64,000 bases of DNA from Oxalobacter aliiformigenes (GTDB lineage Bacteria; Pseudomonadota; Gammaproteobacteria; Burkholderiales; Burkholderiaceae_D): NCBI RefSeq assembly GCF_027116575.1, contig NZ_CP098252.1, positions 744,001-808,000 of the forward strand, given 5' to 3'. Below, in pieces: positions 1 to 11,575 of the stretch; position 1 is the first letter of the stretch; each line of letters opens with the position of its first letter. A model generated the notes under the pieces. It was given only the letters and a program-made list of their open reading frames with translations. It ran no database searches and was not told the origin of the DNA. A program made the position numbers and the translations under genes.

Positions 1-965
1 CCTATCGCCTCAATGGGGAAATCGCCTATCTTTCCGCCAGTATCGGCATAACGGTTTATCCTGATGACGGTACCGGGATTGAGACGTTGCTGAAAAATGC
101 GGATCAGGCGCTCTACGCGGCCAAACAGGCAGGCCGCAACAGGATGAGCTATTTTACGGCTTTCATGCAGGCGGCTGCGCAAAACCGGATCAGGCTGGCG
201 AACGATATGCGAATTGCTGTTTTTGAACATCAGTTCGAAATGTTGTACCAGCCGATTGTCGAACTGGAAACGGGGAAGATACACAAGGCAGAAGCGCTGA
301 TTCGCTGGCATCATCCATTGCGCGGCATAGTGAGTCCGGCAGAGTTCATTTCCATCGCCGAGGAAACCGGACTGATTCTGACCATTTCCGACTGGGCGTT
401 TTCGGAAGTGGTGCGTGAAGTGGAACGATGGAGAAGGCGGCATTATGCGCAATTCCAGATCAGTTTCAATATTTCACCGACTCTGTTTCAGGACAAGCCA
501 AACTATGCGGACTGGTTCGGTGAACTGGAAAAACGGAATATGTCCGGTGAGGGGATCGTCATGGAGATTACGGAAGGGGTTTTGCTGGTTTCGAACCGGC
601 ATGTTATCGAGCGGCTTGCCGAATTTCACCGGCATGGTATGGAAATCGCGCTGGATGATTTCGGAACAGGTTATTCGTCATTGTCCTATCTGAAGAAATT
701 CGATATCGAATATCTCAAAATCGATCAGGCGTTTGTCAGGAATATCGGGAGTGAACCGAAAGATATGGCATTGTGCGAGGCGATCATTGTCATGGCGCAC
801 AAACTGGATATGAAAGTCATTGCCGAAGGGATTCAGAACGATGAACAAAAACGGCTTCTGGCCGCTGCCGGCTGCGATTACGGGCAGGGTTATCTTTTTT
901 CCGAGCCTTTGACCGCCGCGGAATTCGAGAATCTTCTGGAACGCAGCGATGGCGGAAAATCCTGA
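1..965 (+). CDS. GGDEF-EAL domain protein, C-terminal part (5' end outside window)
   Basis: An open frame runs in from the left edge (first full codon at position 3). The first ~45 residues are the end of a GGDEF domain (SIGITVYPDDG, then NADQALYAAKQAGRN); the GGDEF signature itself lies outside the window. A complete EAL domain follows: YQPIVEL, AEALIRW carrying the EAL motif, DDFGTGYSSLSYL, LKIDQAFV and VIAEGI. The acidic metal ligands expected of an active c-di-GMP phosphodiesterase are present, so hydrolysis of c-di-GMP to pGpG is likely; whether the GGDEF half is active cannot be seen. Sensor domains, if any, are upstream. The gene ends just before a hairpin terminator shared with convergent gatB. 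Confidence 0.93.
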   Translation, partial: YRLNGEIAYLSASIGITVYPDDGTGIETLLKNADQALYAAKQAGRNRMSYFTAFMQAAAQNRIRLANDMRIAVFEHQFEMLYQPIVELETGKIHKAEALIRWHHPLRGIVSPAEFISIAEETGLILTISDWAFSEVVREVERWRRRHYAQFQISFNISPTLFQDKPNYADWFGELEKRNMSGEGIVMEITEGVLLVSNRHVIERLAEFHRHGMEIALDDFGTGYSSLSYLKKFDIEYLKIDQAFVRNIGSEPKDMALCEAIIVMAHKLDMKVIAEGIQNDEQKRLLAAAGCDYGQGYLFSEPLTAAEFENLLERSDGGKS

Positions 966-990
966 TGTGTTTTCAGGTTCCGGCTACTGA

Positions 991-1018
991 AAAGGCCTGC
1001 GTGTTGCAGGCCTTTTTC
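991..1018 (+). terminator. Bidirectional rho-independent terminator between the GGDEF-EAL gene and gatB
   Basis: AAAGGCCTGC and GCAGGCCTTTTT form a GC-rich stem with a 4-nt loop and T-runs in both directions. It sits between two convergent genes. Confidence 0.85.
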
Positions 1019-1034
1019 CTGTCCGGACTGTTTT

Positions 1035-2498
1035 TTAACCGGCAAGTTTTTTGCGGAGCAATTCATTGACCTGTGCCGGATTGGCTTTGCCGCGAGTCGC
1101 TTTCATGACCTGACCGACAAGCGAATTGAATGCTTTTTCCTTGCCGGCCCGGAATTCCTCGACGGAGCGGGTATTGTTCGCCAGTACCTCGTCAATGATT
1201 TTCTCGATGGCACCGGTGTCGGAAATCTGTTTCAGTCCCTTGGCGTCGATGATTTTATCGACGGCATCGGGTTCTGCCGGGCGCGTTTCCCACAGGACAG
1301 CGAAAATTTCCTTGGCGATCTTGTTGGAAATGGTGTTGTCCGCGATCCGCTTCATCAACAGGGACAACTGTTCGGAGGTGACGGGAACTTCCGTCACATC
1401 AATGCCCTCGCGGTTCAGGGCGGAAGAAACGTCGCCCATCAGCCAGTTGGCGTTCTGTTTGGCCAGCTGTTTCCCGGTTAAGGATACCAGTCGCTCGTAA
1501 TAGGTCGCCATGGCCTTGGACTGGGTGAGAACCGTTGCATCGTATTCCGGCAGACCGTAATCGTTAATGAAACGTTCACGCATGGCATCGGGCAATTCCG
1601 GCATGTCGTTTCTGACACGTTCGATCCATTCCGGCGAGATGACGAGCGGAGGGAGATCGGGATCGGGGAAATAACGGTAATCGTCGGAATCTTCTTTTGT
1701 GCGCATTTCACGCGTTTCGCGTTTGTCCGGATCGTAAAGGCGGGTTGCCTGTACGACTTTTCCTCCGCTTTCGATCAGTTCGATCTGGCGTTCGATTTCA
1801 TAGTTGATCGCGTCTTCCAGATTGCGGAAGGAATTCAGGTTCTTGATTTCGCAACGGGTGCCCAGAACGTTTGATCCGGCCGGACGCACCGAAACGTTGG
1901 CATCGCAACGGAAAGAACCTTCCTGCATGTTTCCGTCGGAAATGCCCAGCCAGGTAACCAGCGAATGCAGTGCCCGGGCATAGGCGACCGCCTCGGCTGC
2001 GCTGCGCATGTCCGGTTCGGTCACGATTTCCAGAAGCGGGGTTCCGGCACGGTTCAGATCTATGCCGGTCATGTCGGCGAACTCGTCATGCAGGGATTTG
2101 CCGGCGTCTTCTTCCAGATGGGCACGTGTCAGATTGATGGTCTTGATATAGCTGTTTTTGCCTTTCTGTTCAACAATACAGTTTATTTTGCCACCGATGA
2201 CGACCGGTTTTTCGAACTGGCTGATCTGGTAGCCTTTGGGAAGATCGGGATAGAAATAGTTTTTTCGGGCGAAGACCGAAACCGGGGCGACTTGCGCTCC
2301 GATGGCCAGACCGAACTGGATGGCTTTTTCCACAGCGCCCCGGTTCATGACCGGCAATACGCCCGGCAATGCCAGGTCGACCGGACAGGCCTGTGTATTG
2401 GGCTTTTCACCGAAATGGGTCGAAGCGCCGCTGAAAATTTTGGATACGGTTGAAAGTTGTGCATGTGTTTCAAGACCGATGACTACTTCCCACTGCAT
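1035..2498 (-). CDS. gatB: Aspartyl/glutamyl-tRNA(Asn/Gln) amidotransferase subunit B
   Basis: GatB activates the misacylated tRNA (Asp-tRNA-Asn or Glu-tRNA-Gln) by phosphorylation and passes it to ammonia released by GatA. The 487-residue product has the usual length (about 480), starts [15 protein letters not shown], and carries the GatB signature [17 protein letters not shown] near residue 150. The C-terminal third is the YqeY-like tRNA-binding tail, ending in a [16 protein letters not shown] helix. It is the last gene of a gatC-gatA-gatB operon on the minus strand, 90 bp after gatA. Because gltX is also in the window, the complex may serve Asn-tRNA, Gln-tRNA or both; sequence alone does not decide. 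Confidence 0.98.
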   Translation of the reverse strand: MQWEVVIGLETHAQLSTVSKIFSGASTHFGEKPNTQACPVDLALPGVLPVMNRGAVEKAIQFGLAIGAQVAPVSVFARKNYFYPDLPKGYQISQFEKPVVIGGKINCIVEQKGKNSYIKTINLTRAHLEEDAGKSLHDEFADMTGIDLNRAGTPLLEIVTEPDMRSAAEAVAYARALHSLVTWLGISDGNMQEGSFRCDANVSVRPAGSNVLGTRCEIKNLNSFRNLEDAINYEIERQIELIESGGKVVQATRLYDPDKRETREMRTKEDSDDYRYFPDPDLPPLVISPEWIERVRNDMPELPDAMRERFINDYGLPEYDATVLTQSKAMATYYERLVSLTGKQLAKQNANWLMGDVSSALNREGIDVTEVPVTSEQLSLLMKRIADNTISNKIAKEIFAVLWETRPAEPDAVDKIIDAKGLKQISDTGAIEKIIDEVLANNTRSVEEFRAGKEKAFNSLVGQVMKATRGKANPAQVNELLRKKLAG

Positions 2499-2588
2499 AG
2501 TGTTTCCTCTGATGGTGGTGACGGTTTGGACCGTCGAAAATATTCTTGTACGGATAACCGGCCGGAGAACGGCTGGTTTCTTTTTCTG

Positions 2589-4040
2589 TCAGACTGGTGA
2601 TTTCAGATGCCAGTCCGTCGCTTTCTGGTACTGATGGGCGATATTCAAAAGGCGCGCTTCATCGAAATAATTGCCGGTCAGTTGCAGCCCGACAGGACGT
2701 CTGGCGTGATCGCCCTGCCCGAATCCGCATGGAATGGACATGCCGGGCAGGCCGGCGAGATTGGTCGACAGCGTGAAAATATCTCCCAGGTAGTTGGCTA
2801 CCGGATCATCCGCCTTGTCGCCGAGGTTCCAGGCGACGGTCGGCGAAACGGGGCCCATGATGACATCGCATCCGGCGAAGGCGTTTTTGTAGTCTTCGGC
2901 GATCAGGCGGCGGATTTTCTGGGCCTGAATGTAGTATGCGTCATAGTAGCCGTGGCTTAAAACGTAAGTGCCAACCAGAATGCGGCGCTGGACTTCCTCG
3001 CCGAAACCTTCCGAACGGGTCTTGCGGTACATGTCCTGAAGGTCGGTATAATTTTCCGCCCGGAAACCGTAACGGACGCCATCGAACCGGCTGAGATTGG
3101 AAGAAGCTTCCGCCGGGGCGATGACATAATAGACCGGAATGCACAGGGACGTGTTTTTCAGGGAGATATCGACCAGTTTCGCGCCCAGTTTTTCGAATTC
3201 TGTCAGGGCATCACGGATGGGTTGTTCGACTTCCGGAGAGAGACCCTCGCTGAAATATTCCCGGGGTACACCGATGCGGAGACCGTTTAACGGATTGTTC
3301 AGGTCACGGGTGTAGTCTTCCGCGTTTTTTTCGAGACTGGTCGAATCCTTCGGATCGAATCCGGTCATTTCGTTTAGCAACAGGGCGCAGTCTTCTGCCG
3401 TTTTGGCGATCGGGCCTCCCTGGTCCAGCGATGAAGCGTAGGCAATCATGCCAAACCGGGAAACACGGCCATAAGTCGGCTTGATCCCGGTGACGCCACA
3501 GAAAGCGGATGGCTGGCGGATGGAACCGCCGGTATCCGTTGCTGTGGCGGCAGGCGTCAGGCGTGCGGCCACTGCGGCGGCGGATCCTCCGGACGATCCA
3601 CCCGGTACGGCGCGGGTGTCCCAGGGATTTCTGACGGGACCGAAATACGAATTCTCGTTGGATGAACCCATTGCGAACTCGTCGCAGTTCAGTTTGCCGA
3701 GATTGACCATGCCCGCGTCGAGCAGTTTCTGCACGACGGTGGCATTGAACGGACTCGTGTAATTGGCCAGTATTTTCGAACCGGCAGTGGATCGCCAGTC
3801 TTTCGTCACGAAAATGTCCTTGTGAGCGATGGGAACGCCGGTTAAGGGATGCGCTTCGTTTCGGGCGATTTTTTCATCGGCGATTGCGGCCTGTTTCAGG
3901 GTCAGCGATTCATCAACGTGAAGAAAAGCGTTCAGTTCGCTTTCACCGATCCGTTTCAGAAACAGTTTGGCCAGTTCGGTTGCAGAAATCCGTTTCGTCT
4001 GCAAAAGCGCAGACAGTTCCGATAAAGTTTTGGTATGCAT
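2589..4040 (-). CDS. gatA: Aspartyl/glutamyl-tRNA(Asn/Gln) amidotransferase subunit A
   Basis: GatA is the glutaminase of the GatCAB complex and belongs to the amidase signature family. The Ser-cisSer-Lys triad is visible as K74 (IAHKD), S149 (GGSSGGS) and S173 (DTGGSI), with the family's spacing. The ATG at 4040 ([13 protein letters not shown]) is preferred. A TTG 36 bp further upstream would add 12 residues ([12 protein letters not shown]) that do not look like GatA. No strong ribosome binding site is visible, so coupling to gatC, whose stop is 57 bp upstream, is likely. The product has 483 residues, normal for the family. Confidence 0.97.
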   Translation of the reverse strand: MHTKTLSELSALLQTKRISATELAKLFLKRIGESELNAFLHVDESLTLKQAAIADEKIARNEAHPLTGVPIAHKDIFVTKDWRSTAGSKILANYTSPFNATVVQKLLDAGMVNLGKLNCDEFAMGSSNENSYFGPVRNPWDTRAVPGGSSGGSAAAVAARLTPAATATDTGGSIRQPSAFCGVTGIKPTYGRVSRFGMIAYASSLDQGGPIAKTAEDCALLLNEMTGFDPKDSTSLEKNAEDYTRDLNNPLNGLRIGVPREYFSEGLSPEVEQPIRDALTEFEKLGAKLVDISLKNTSLCIPVYYVIAPAEASSNLSRFDGVRYGFRAENYTDLQDMYRKTRSEGFGEEVQRRILVGTYVLSHGYYDAYYIQAQKIRRLIAEDYKNAFAGCDVIMGPVSPTVAWNLGDKADDPVANYLGDIFTLSTNLAGLPGMSIPCGFGQGDHARRPVGLQLTGNYFDEARLLNIAHQYQKATDWHLKSPV

Positions 4041-4097
4041 GGGTTGGTAACGACTAAATATCCGGAAGGTTCGCAATGGAAAGATATTCCTTGCGCG

Positions 4098-4400
4098 TTA
4101 TTCAATGACTTTGGGAACGAGATAGAGTCCGTTTTCGACGGCCGGAGCACAAGCCTGGTATTCAGTCCGGTGATTCTCTTCCGTGATGGCGTCGTCCCGC
4201 AGTCTCAGGGCCACATCGTCTCTGAAAGCCGATATCGGATGGGCCAGCGGTTCGATACCGGTCGTGTCGACGGAACGCAGCTGTTCCACCATGTCGAGAA
4301 TATTGTTCAACTGTTCTGCCGTTTTCTTTATCTGGGTTTCGGAAACTTCCAGCTGGGCCAGCTGGGCGATGCGTTCCACATCGGAAAGTTCAAGAGACAT
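4098..4400 (-). CDS. gatC: Aspartyl/glutamyl-tRNA(Asn/Gln) amidotransferase subunit C
   Basis: This small protein of 100 residues begins [19 protein letters not shown] and continues with the IEPLAHP segment that wraps the GatA-GatB interface. Length and motifs match GatC, which stabilises the heterotrimer and has no catalytic residues. It is the first gene of the gatCAB operon, transcribed away from mreB. The divergent gatC/mreB arrangement is common in Burkholderiales. The 190 bp between the two starts must hold both promoters; I see AT-rich sequence but no convincing pair of boxes. Confidence 0.96.
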   Translation of the reverse strand: MSLELSDVERIAQLAQLEVSETQIKKTAEQLNNILDMVEQLRSVDTTGIEPLAHPISAFRDDVALRLRDDAITEENHRTEYQACAPAVENGLYLVPKVIE

Positions 4401-4484
4401 AATGAATGGTTCGGTTGTTACAAAAAAATTTCGGAATGAAATGCAATTGCATGCTGAACATCAGATATAACCCCAGAATTATAA

Positions 4485-5636
<1,152 letters not shown>

Positions 5637-5642
5637 ATACGG

Positions 5643-5667
5643 ACAGGCACACTCCATGTGCCTGTTT
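5643..5667 (+). terminator. Weak hairpin between mreB and mreC, possible attenuator
   Basis: CAGGCAC and GTGCCTG form a 7-bp stem with a 7-nt loop followed by only three Ts. This fits partial termination after mreB, which would keep MreB in excess over MreC and MreD. That role is inferred. Confidence 0.45.
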
Positions 5668-5717
5668 CGTGAACGTCGCCGTTTGCGCGATTTTGTTTCG
5701 TATCCGGTAAGTTTCTG

Positions 5718-6653
5718 ATGCAATACGGACCACCGCCTCTTTTCAAACAGGGAACGCCCGCCCGGGTGAAAGTCATCATTTTCGTGGTGGCCGCCATCGC
5801 GCTGCTTTTTGTCGATTCCCGTTTGCAGGTACTTGGCCGGGTTCGCCATGTTATCGGTCTGGTCATTTATCCTGTCCAGCGGGCTGCCATGGTCCCGCGT
5901 GACCTTTTCGAAGCGGCTGGCGAATATCTGATTTCATCCGGAACGTTGCATGATGAAGTCAGCCAGATGCGGCAGAAAGAAATGCAGGATGCCCAGTTGT
6001 TGCAGCGTGCGCAATTGCTGGAAAACGAAAACGAACATTTGCGCGAGTTGCTGGGGATGAGCAAGCGAATCAGCGTCAAGTCTGTTCCGGCCGAGATCCT
6101 TTACGATGCGAGAAATGTTTTTGTCCGCAAGGTCGTATTGAACAGGGGATCGAAACACGGTGTTCTTCCGGGACAGCCGGTCATCGATGAAAAAGGCGTG
6201 ATCGGTCAGGTTACGGAAGTGTATCTGGCGACATGCGAGGTGACTCTTCTGACCGACAAGGATCAGGCCATTCCTGTTTTGAACGTGCGCAGTGGCGAGC
6301 GGAGTGTCGCTTATGGAAGAGGCCAGTCGGGATATCTTGAACTGCGGTTCATGATGGCCAATGCCGATATCGCTGCGGACGATATGCTGGTCACGTCCGG
6401 AATCGACGGGGTGTATCCGGCCGGGCTTGCCGTGGGCAGGGTCGCACGGGTACGCGATAATTCCACCGGGTCGTTCGATCATATCATCTGCGAACCGGTA
6501 GCCGGCATCAACCGGAACCGGCAGGTGTTGATACTGCTTTCCGATACAGCCGTTGCACCGCGGCCGACGTCTGATGAGAGAACAGTCGCGACCCGGAAAA
6601 GAGCGGTACCGAAACAGAATGAAACAGGAAAACAGGTAGGGCCGGCGAGATGA
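5718..6653 (+). CDS. mreC: Rod shape-determining protein MreC
   Basis: MreC is a bitopic inner-membrane protein whose periplasmic beta-barrel half activates PBP2-RodA. The sequence shows one N-terminal membrane helix (VKVIIFVVAAIALLFV, about residues 17-32) and a coiled coil rich in Glu and Gln (about residues 75-115). The MreC core follows, with VVLNRGSKHGVLPGQPVID and LVTSGIDGVYPAGLAVG. The 311-residue length is typical, with a charged, low-complexity C-terminal tail after residue 275. Its stop overlaps the mreD start by 4 bp, which implies translational coupling. Confidence 0.97.
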   Translation: MQYGPPPLFKQGTPARVKVIIFVVAAIALLFVDSRLQVLGRVRHVIGLVIYPVQRAAMVPRDLFEAAGEYLISSGTLHDEVSQMRQKEMQDAQLLQRAQLLENENEHLRELLGMSKRISVKSVPAEILYDARNVFVRKVVLNRGSKHGVLPGQPVIDEKGVIGQVTEVYLATCEVTLLTDKDQAIPVLNVRSGERSVAYGRGQSGYLELRFMMANADIAADDMLVTSGIDGVYPAGLAVGRVARVRDNSTGSFDHIICEPVAGINRNRQVLILLSDTAVAPRPTSDERTVATRKRAVPKQNETGKQVGPAR

Positions 6654-7165
6654 AACAGACTCCCGAACGTATTTTGCTTCCTGTCAGTCCTGTGTTTATC
6701 GCAGTTAGCCTGTTTGTCGCTTTTCTTTTGAATCTCCAGCCATGGGGACACTGGGTCGGAGTACCTGATTTTGTCGCGCTGGTACTGGTTTTCTGGGGAA
6801 TTCACCAGCCACGCCGTGTGGGCATTGGTATCGCCTTCTGTATGGGGCTTCTGATGGATGTCAATGATGCGACGCTTCTCGGTGAGAATGCGTTGGCCTA
6901 TACGTTGCTGAGTTATTTCGCCATCACGTTGCATCGCCGGGTTCTCTGGTTCCCTCTGAAAAAGCAGGTCTGGTATATCCTTTTTCTGCTGTTGTCTTCC
7001 CAGCTTGTCCAGATGCTGGTGCAGTTTATCGTCAGCCAGCGCACATCGAGCTGGTTTTATTTGCTGGACAGTTGCATTGGCGCGCTGTTGTGGCCGGTTG
7101 TCACCGCCATTTTGCTGGCACCCCAGCGCCGTTCCGTCAATACGGATCTGGACAGTTCCTTATGA
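6650..7165 (+). CDS. mreD: Rod shape-determining protein MreD
   Basis: This 171-residue, highly hydrophobic protein has about five predicted membrane helices. MreD joins MreC in the elongasome membrane core. The start ATG overlaps the mreC stop (ATGA). Recognisable family segments include VPDFVALVLVFWGIHQPRRVGIGIAFCMGLLMDV, with the conserved acidic residue at the end of helix two. It sits between mreC and mrdA as expected. Confidence 0.95.
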   Translation: MKQTPERILLPVSPVFIAVSLFVAFLLNLQPWGHWVGVPDFVALVLVFWGIHQPRRVGIGIAFCMGLLMDVNDATLLGENALAYTLLSYFAITLHRRVLWFPLKKQVWYILFLLLSSQLVQMLVQFIVSQRTSSWFYLLDSCIGALLWPVVTAILLAPQRRSVNTDLDSSL

Positions 7166-7253
7166 ATCAGGCAGTATTTTTCCGGCGTGCCGGACAATGG
7201 AATGAACCGGTATCCCTGTTTTCCCGGCGGGATGCTTTCGGCAAGGGGGCAGT

Positions 7254-9221
7254 ATGTCGAATCTGAACAATACCGACAGGGAACTGAGGCATTTCCGTAA
7301 CAGGATCATGGCACTGGCCGTTCTCGTACTGTTCTGCTTTTTCCTTTTGCTTTTGCGTTTTGTCTGGCTGCAGGTCGTCCGCCACAGCAATTATGTCGCA
7401 CAGGCGGAGGAAAACCGGATTTCGATTGTTCCGACCATGCCGTCGCGGGGGATCATCACCGATCGCAACGGTGTGGTGCTCGCTAACAATTATTCTGCTT
7501 ATACGCTTGAAATCACCCCTGCCAAAATCGAGGGCAAAATGGATGAGGTGATTGACGAACTTTCCCTGTTCATCGATATCACTTCACGGGACAGGAAACG
7601 TTTCAGGCGGCGTATGGAAGAAACGAAACGCTTCGAGAGCATTGTCCTGAAATCCAAGCTGACCGATGAGGAAGTGGCGCGGTTCACTGTCCAGCGTTAC
7701 CGTTTTCCCGGTGTGGAAGTCCAGGCGCGCATGTTCCGCCAGTATCCGCTGGGTGAGGTGGCGGCCCATGCCATCGGTTATATCGGCCGGATCAGCCAGA
7801 AAGATATCGACCGGTTGCCGGAAGAGGAAGAAACCAATTATCAGGGAACGACACATTACGGCAAGGAGGGCATTGAAAAGAGTTACGAAAGGGTATTGCA
7901 TGGCGTGACCGGCTACGAGGAAATGGAAGTGTCGGCCAGCGGTAGGGCTGTCAGGACACTGTCCACGCGTTCGACGGTACCCGGAAACAATCTGGTGCTG
8001 TCGATTGATATCGAACTCCAGAGAGTGGTCGAAGAAGCCTTCGGCAAGCGGCGTGGTGCCCTGGTCGCCATGGATCCGGCAACCGGTGAAATTCTTGCCT
8101 ATGTCTCCAAACCGACATTCGATCCCAATCTGTTCGTCGACGGAATTGACCAGCAGAACTGGGATGAACTGAATACGTCGATCAACCGGCCGCTGGTCAA
8201 CCGGCCGATTCGTGGCGCCTATCCGCCTGGTTCGACATACAAACCGTTCATGGCGCTGGCGGCGCTGGAGCTGGGGTACCGCACTCCCCAGGCCGCGATC
8301 AGTGATCCGGGATATTTCCTGTACGGCAATCACCGTTTCCGGGATGACAAGGTGGGTGGACACGGTATCGTGGATATGTATAAATCCATCGTCCAGTCAT
8401 GCGATACGTATTACTATATTCTCGCGTCCGAGATGGGGGTCGATACGATGCACGATTTCATGAAACAGTTCGGTTTCGGAGAGCAGACCGGTATCGACCT
8501 GCCTCATGAAAGAAAAGGAATTTTGCCTTCGACGGAATGGAAACGGAATGCTTACAGAAATCCGAACCAGAAAAAATGGTATGCCGGCGAAACGATTTCG
8601 CTCGGTATCGGGCAGGGATATAACACGTTCACGCCGTTGCAGCTTGCTTATGCCACGGCGCTTCTGGTCAATAACGGTTCTGCGGCACGACCGCATCTGG
8701 TGAAGGAAATCGAGAACGGGGTGACCCATGAGCGCAAGCCGGTTGTCACGGAAACGGTCAGACTGGAGTTGAAACAGGAAAATATCGAGGTCGTCAAGCG
8801 GGCCATGGCCGGAGTGGTGAAGGAAGGAACGGCGGCCCGCGTTTTCGGAGGGGCCGGTTATGTCTCTGGCGGGAAAACGGGAACGGCACAGGTGATCGGT
8901 ATCGGCAAAAACGAGAAATACAATGCCGCAGCGCTGGCGGAACACAAACGGGATCATGCGCTTTATACCGCGTTCGCTCCGGTGGACAATCCGAAAATCG
9001 TCATTGCCCTGATTGTCGAAAATGCCGGATTCGGTGCATCCGCTGCCGCGCCGATCGCACGGAAAGCGATGGACTATTTCTTCCTGGGCAAGAAACCGGT
9101 TTCCGAGGTATCGACGCGTGGTGTGCCGGAACCGGACGATTATCCGGAAGAACCCGATGAAGTCTTGCAGCCGATTTTGACTCCGGCCATTCCCGAAGAA
9201 GAAAATACTGAGGAAGAGTGA
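7254..9221 (+). CDS. mrdA: Penicillin-binding protein 2 (peptidoglycan transpeptidase)
   Basis: PBP2 cross-links new lateral-wall peptidoglycan together with RodA. It has 655 residues with one membrane helix near residues 18-40 (IMALAVLVLFCFFLLLLRFV). A dimerisation domain follows, then a transpeptidase domain with the three penicillin-binding motifs: S327-TYK, SCD (in the SxN position) near residue 383 and K541-TG. The ATG at 7254 follows a GGGGGC ribosome binding site. The acidic tail after residue 620 (PDDYPEEPDEVL) is a lineage extension of unknown role. It is followed 7 bp later by rodA. Confidence 0.97.
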   Translation: MSNLNNTDRELRHFRNRIMALAVLVLFCFFLLLLRFVWLQVVRHSNYVAQAEENRISIVPTMPSRGIITDRNGVVLANNYSAYTLEITPAKIEGKMDEVIDELSLFIDITSRDRKRFRRRMEETKRFESIVLKSKLTDEEVARFTVQRYRFPGVEVQARMFRQYPLGEVAAHAIGYIGRISQKDIDRLPEEEETNYQGTTHYGKEGIEKSYERVLHGVTGYEEMEVSASGRAVRTLSTRSTVPGNNLVLSIDIELQRVVEEAFGKRRGALVAMDPATGEILAYVSKPTFDPNLFVDGIDQQNWDELNTSINRPLVNRPIRGAYPPGSTYKPFMALAALELGYRTPQAAISDPGYFLYGNHRFRDDKVGGHGIVDMYKSIVQSCDTYYYILASEMGVDTMHDFMKQFGFGEQTGIDLPHERKGILPSTEWKRNAYRNPNQKKWYAGETISLGIGQGYNTFTPLQLAYATALLVNNGSAARPHLVKEIENGVTHERKPVVTETVRLELKQENIEVVKRAMAGVVKEGTAARVFGGAGYVSGGKTGTAQVIGIGKNEKYNAAALAEHKRDHALYTAFAPVDNPKIVIALIVENAGFGASAAAPIARKAMDYFFLGKKPVSEVSTRGVPEPDDYPEEPDEVLQPILTPAIPEEENTEEE

Positions 9222-9228
9222 CAGGCAA

Positions 9229-10341
9229 ATGGATACACCTTATCAGGATGCAATTCGCAACAGGCTGAAAACCTGGCTTGCCGTTTTCGACGGTCCGCTG
9301 GTATTGATCGTTTTCCTGATCATGTCGGTCGGAATCATCACGCTGTATTCGGCAGGTATCGATTTTCCGGGGCGGGTCGAGGATCAGTTGAGAAACATTA
9401 TTATCTGTTTCATCATCATGTGGATCGCTGCCAGCGTGCCTCCCCAGACCCTGATGCGTTTTGCCGTGCCGATCTATACGGTCGGTATCGCCCTGCTTGT
9501 CGCAGTGGCGATGTTCGGGCTGATCAAGAAAGGGGCGCGTCGCTGGCTCAATATCGGAGTTGTCATTCAGCCCTCCGAGATCATGAAGATTGCATTGCCG
9601 CTGATGCTGGCTTGGTTTTTCCAGAAGCGGGATGGCCATGTCGGCTGGAAAGAATATGTCATTGCCATGATGTTGCTGGCCATTCCGGCCGGACTGATCA
9701 TGAAACAGCCCGATCTGGGAACCGCGCTTCTGGTCGCGGCAACTGGTTTTTACGTCATTTTCTTGGCAGGACTGGCATGGAAAGTCATCATCAGTATGGC
9801 TGTGGCGGGAGCTGCCAGTTTGCCGGTCGTATGGACGCTTCTGCACGATTACCAGCGGCATCGCGTCATGATGCTGATCGATCCTTCTTCCGATCCGCTC
9901 GGCAAGGGATTTCACATTATCCAGTCGGTTATCGCTATCGGGTCGGGTGGAGTAACCGGCAAGGGATGGTTGCAGGGAACGCAGGCCTATTTGCATTTCA
10001 TTCCGGAGAGAACGACCGATTTCATTTTTGCCGTGTTTTCGGAAGAATTCGGGCTGATCGGCAATATCGTACTGATGATTCTGTATCTGTTGTTGATTGC
10101 CCGGGGTCTCATGATCGCCGTGAATGCCTCGACGGTGTTCGCGCGGCTTCTGGCAGGGGCCATCACGATGATGTTTTTCATGTATGCTTTCGTCAATATG
10201 GGGATGGTCAGCGGCATTCTGCCGGTGGTGGGTGTTCCGTTGCCCTTCATGAGTTATGGCGGAACGGCTATGGTGACACTGGGTCTCGGAACCGGCATTC
10301 TGATGAGTATCCAGCGACATCGAAAGCTGGTACAGACCTGA
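9229..10341 (+). CDS. rodA: Peptidoglycan glycosyltransferase RodA (SEDS family)
   Basis: RodA polymerises lipid II into glycan strands and works as a pair with PBP2. The product has 370 residues and about ten membrane helices. SEDS-family hallmarks are present: GARRWLNIGVVIQPSEIMKI, MKQPDLGTALLV, the large periplasmic segment with ERTTDFIFAVFSEEFGLIG, and PLPFMSYGGTAMVT at the end. It follows mrdA by 7 bp, so the two are very likely co-translated. FtsW is the paralogue it could be confused with, but the mrdA neighbour decides for RodA. Confidence 0.97.
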   Translation: MDTPYQDAIRNRLKTWLAVFDGPLVLIVFLIMSVGIITLYSAGIDFPGRVEDQLRNIIICFIIMWIAASVPPQTLMRFAVPIYTVGIALLVAVAMFGLIKKGARRWLNIGVVIQPSEIMKIALPLMLAWFFQKRDGHVGWKEYVIAMMLLAIPAGLIMKQPDLGTALLVAATGFYVIFLAGLAWKVIISMAVAGAASLPVVWTLLHDYQRHRVMMLIDPSSDPLGKGFHIIQSVIAIGSGGVTGKGWLQGTQAYLHFIPERTTDFIFAVFSEEFGLIGNIVLMILYLLLIARGLMIAVNASTVFARLLAGAITMMFFMYAFVNMGMVSGILPVVGVPLPFMSYGGTAMVTLGLGTGILMSIQRHRKLVQT

Positions 10342-10533
10342 ATCCGGTCACCTTTCTTTTTCAATTGTCCCGTTTTGGCAAAAGTTCTGATGTTTACCGA
10401 GCTTGCCGGATGAAAAAAGGCGACAAGTTGGGTTATACTTTGAGCGGTTAGTGAGGTTCTGGCGCTAATTCTTTCATTTTCAAACGGTTTTGAAAACATG
10501 ATGTTTCAAATAGTGACAGGTCTGTGACGGGGT

Positions 10534-11541
10534 GTGAAGATGTTGTTTCAAGGAAATCGCAAATGTCTGGTTCTGATGGCGATGCTGGCATCGGCCTGTG
10601 CACTGCTTTTGTCCGGTTGCAGTACCACACCGAAATCGTCCGGAAAAGTGGCAGCCGGGAAAACCGGCAAGGTCAAGGTCAAAAAGGGAGGTGGCTATTA
10701 TCTGGACGACGGTCCGATGGATGAGGTGCCCGACAATCTTCTGGAAGTCCCCGATGCCGAGCCAAGAGTGGAAAAACTGGCCAGTGGTCCCAACAAGCCG
10801 TATGTCGTGTTCGGCCGGACTTATACACCCATGACGCAAATCAGCGCCTACCGGAAAAAGGGGGTGGGAAGCTGGTACGGCAAGAAATTTCATGGACAGA
10901 AAACCTCGTCAGGCGAGCCTTATGACATGTTCAAAATGACGGCCGCCCATCCCACATTGCCGATTCCCAGTTATGCCCGTGTAACCAGTCTCGAAACCGG
11001 AAAACAGGTTATTGTCCGGGTCAACGATCGTGGCCCTTTCCTGTCGAACCGCCTGATCGATCTGTCCTATACGGCGGCATACAAACTGGGTTATCTGGAA
11101 AAGGGAAGCGGGCAGGTGGAAGTCGAACTTCTGTTGCCGGACGAGATCGAACGGATCAATCTGGCGAAAAAGGATGCCGGTTCGCCGATCGAACCGAAAC
11201 CGGTCGTTCTCGCTTCCGCCGAGTCAGGAACGCAGAATGCCGGGGCAACACCGGTCGTCGTGGCAAACGAGCAAAAAACGGCTTCATCTGCTTCGGAAGC
11301 GGTTTCTTCGGGACAGGCTTATTATCTTCAGCTGGGGGCTTATCAGCAGGCTAGCAATGCGCAGTCGTACCAGGCGAAATTCTCGCTTGACTGGGCGCAC
11401 AAGCTGCCTTCGCTGGAAGTCGTGCAGACCGGGGATTATTACAAACTGTTTGCCGGGCCTTTCAATACCCTGGCTGAAGCGACACAAGTCGTTGAGGAAA
11501 TGAAAAGCATGGGGACGAATTCGTTTGTTGTTCGTCGCTGA
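10534..11541 (+). CDS. rlpA: Septal-ring lytic transglycosylase RlpA (lipoprotein with SPOR domain)
   Basis: The signal peptide ends in a lipobox (LLLSGC), so the mature protein is lipid-anchored, probably in the outer membrane. A double-psi beta-barrel domain follows (GVGSWYGKKFHGQKTSSGEPYD, then VRVNDRGPFLSNRLIDLS) with the catalytic Asp of RlpA enzymes in RVNDRGP. A linker leads to a C-terminal SPOR domain (YYLQLGAYQQASNAQ, then YKLFAGPFNTLAEA) that binds denuded septal glycan. Translation may begin at the GTG at 10534 or, as likely, the ATG at 10540, which has GGGGTGTG just upstream. The rodA-rlpA order is common in proteobacteria. Confidence 0.94.
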   Translation: MKMLFQGNRKCLVLMAMLASACALLLSGCSTTPKSSGKVAAGKTGKVKVKKGGGYYLDDGPMDEVPDNLLEVPDAEPRVEKLASGPNKPYVVFGRTYTPMTQISAYRKKGVGSWYGKKFHGQKTSSGEPYDMFKMTAAHPTLPIPSYARVTSLETGKQVIVRVNDRGPFLSNRLIDLSYTAAYKLGYLEKGSGQVEVELLLPDEIERINLAKKDAGSPIEPKPVVLASAESGTQNAGATPVVVANEQKTASSASEAVSSGQAYYLQLGAYQQASNAQSYQAKFSLDWAHKLPSLEVVQTGDYYKLFAGPFNTLAEATQVVEEMKSMGTNSFVVRR

Positions 11542-11575
11542 CAGCGCGGTTTTCGGGGAAGTGATCCGGAAATCG

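Noticed and set aside
9001..10320. A 439-codon minus-strand frame opposite rodA
   Set aside because: Antisense shadow of mrdA and rodA; the product is rich in His, Gln and Arg as expected from reversed membrane-protein codons.
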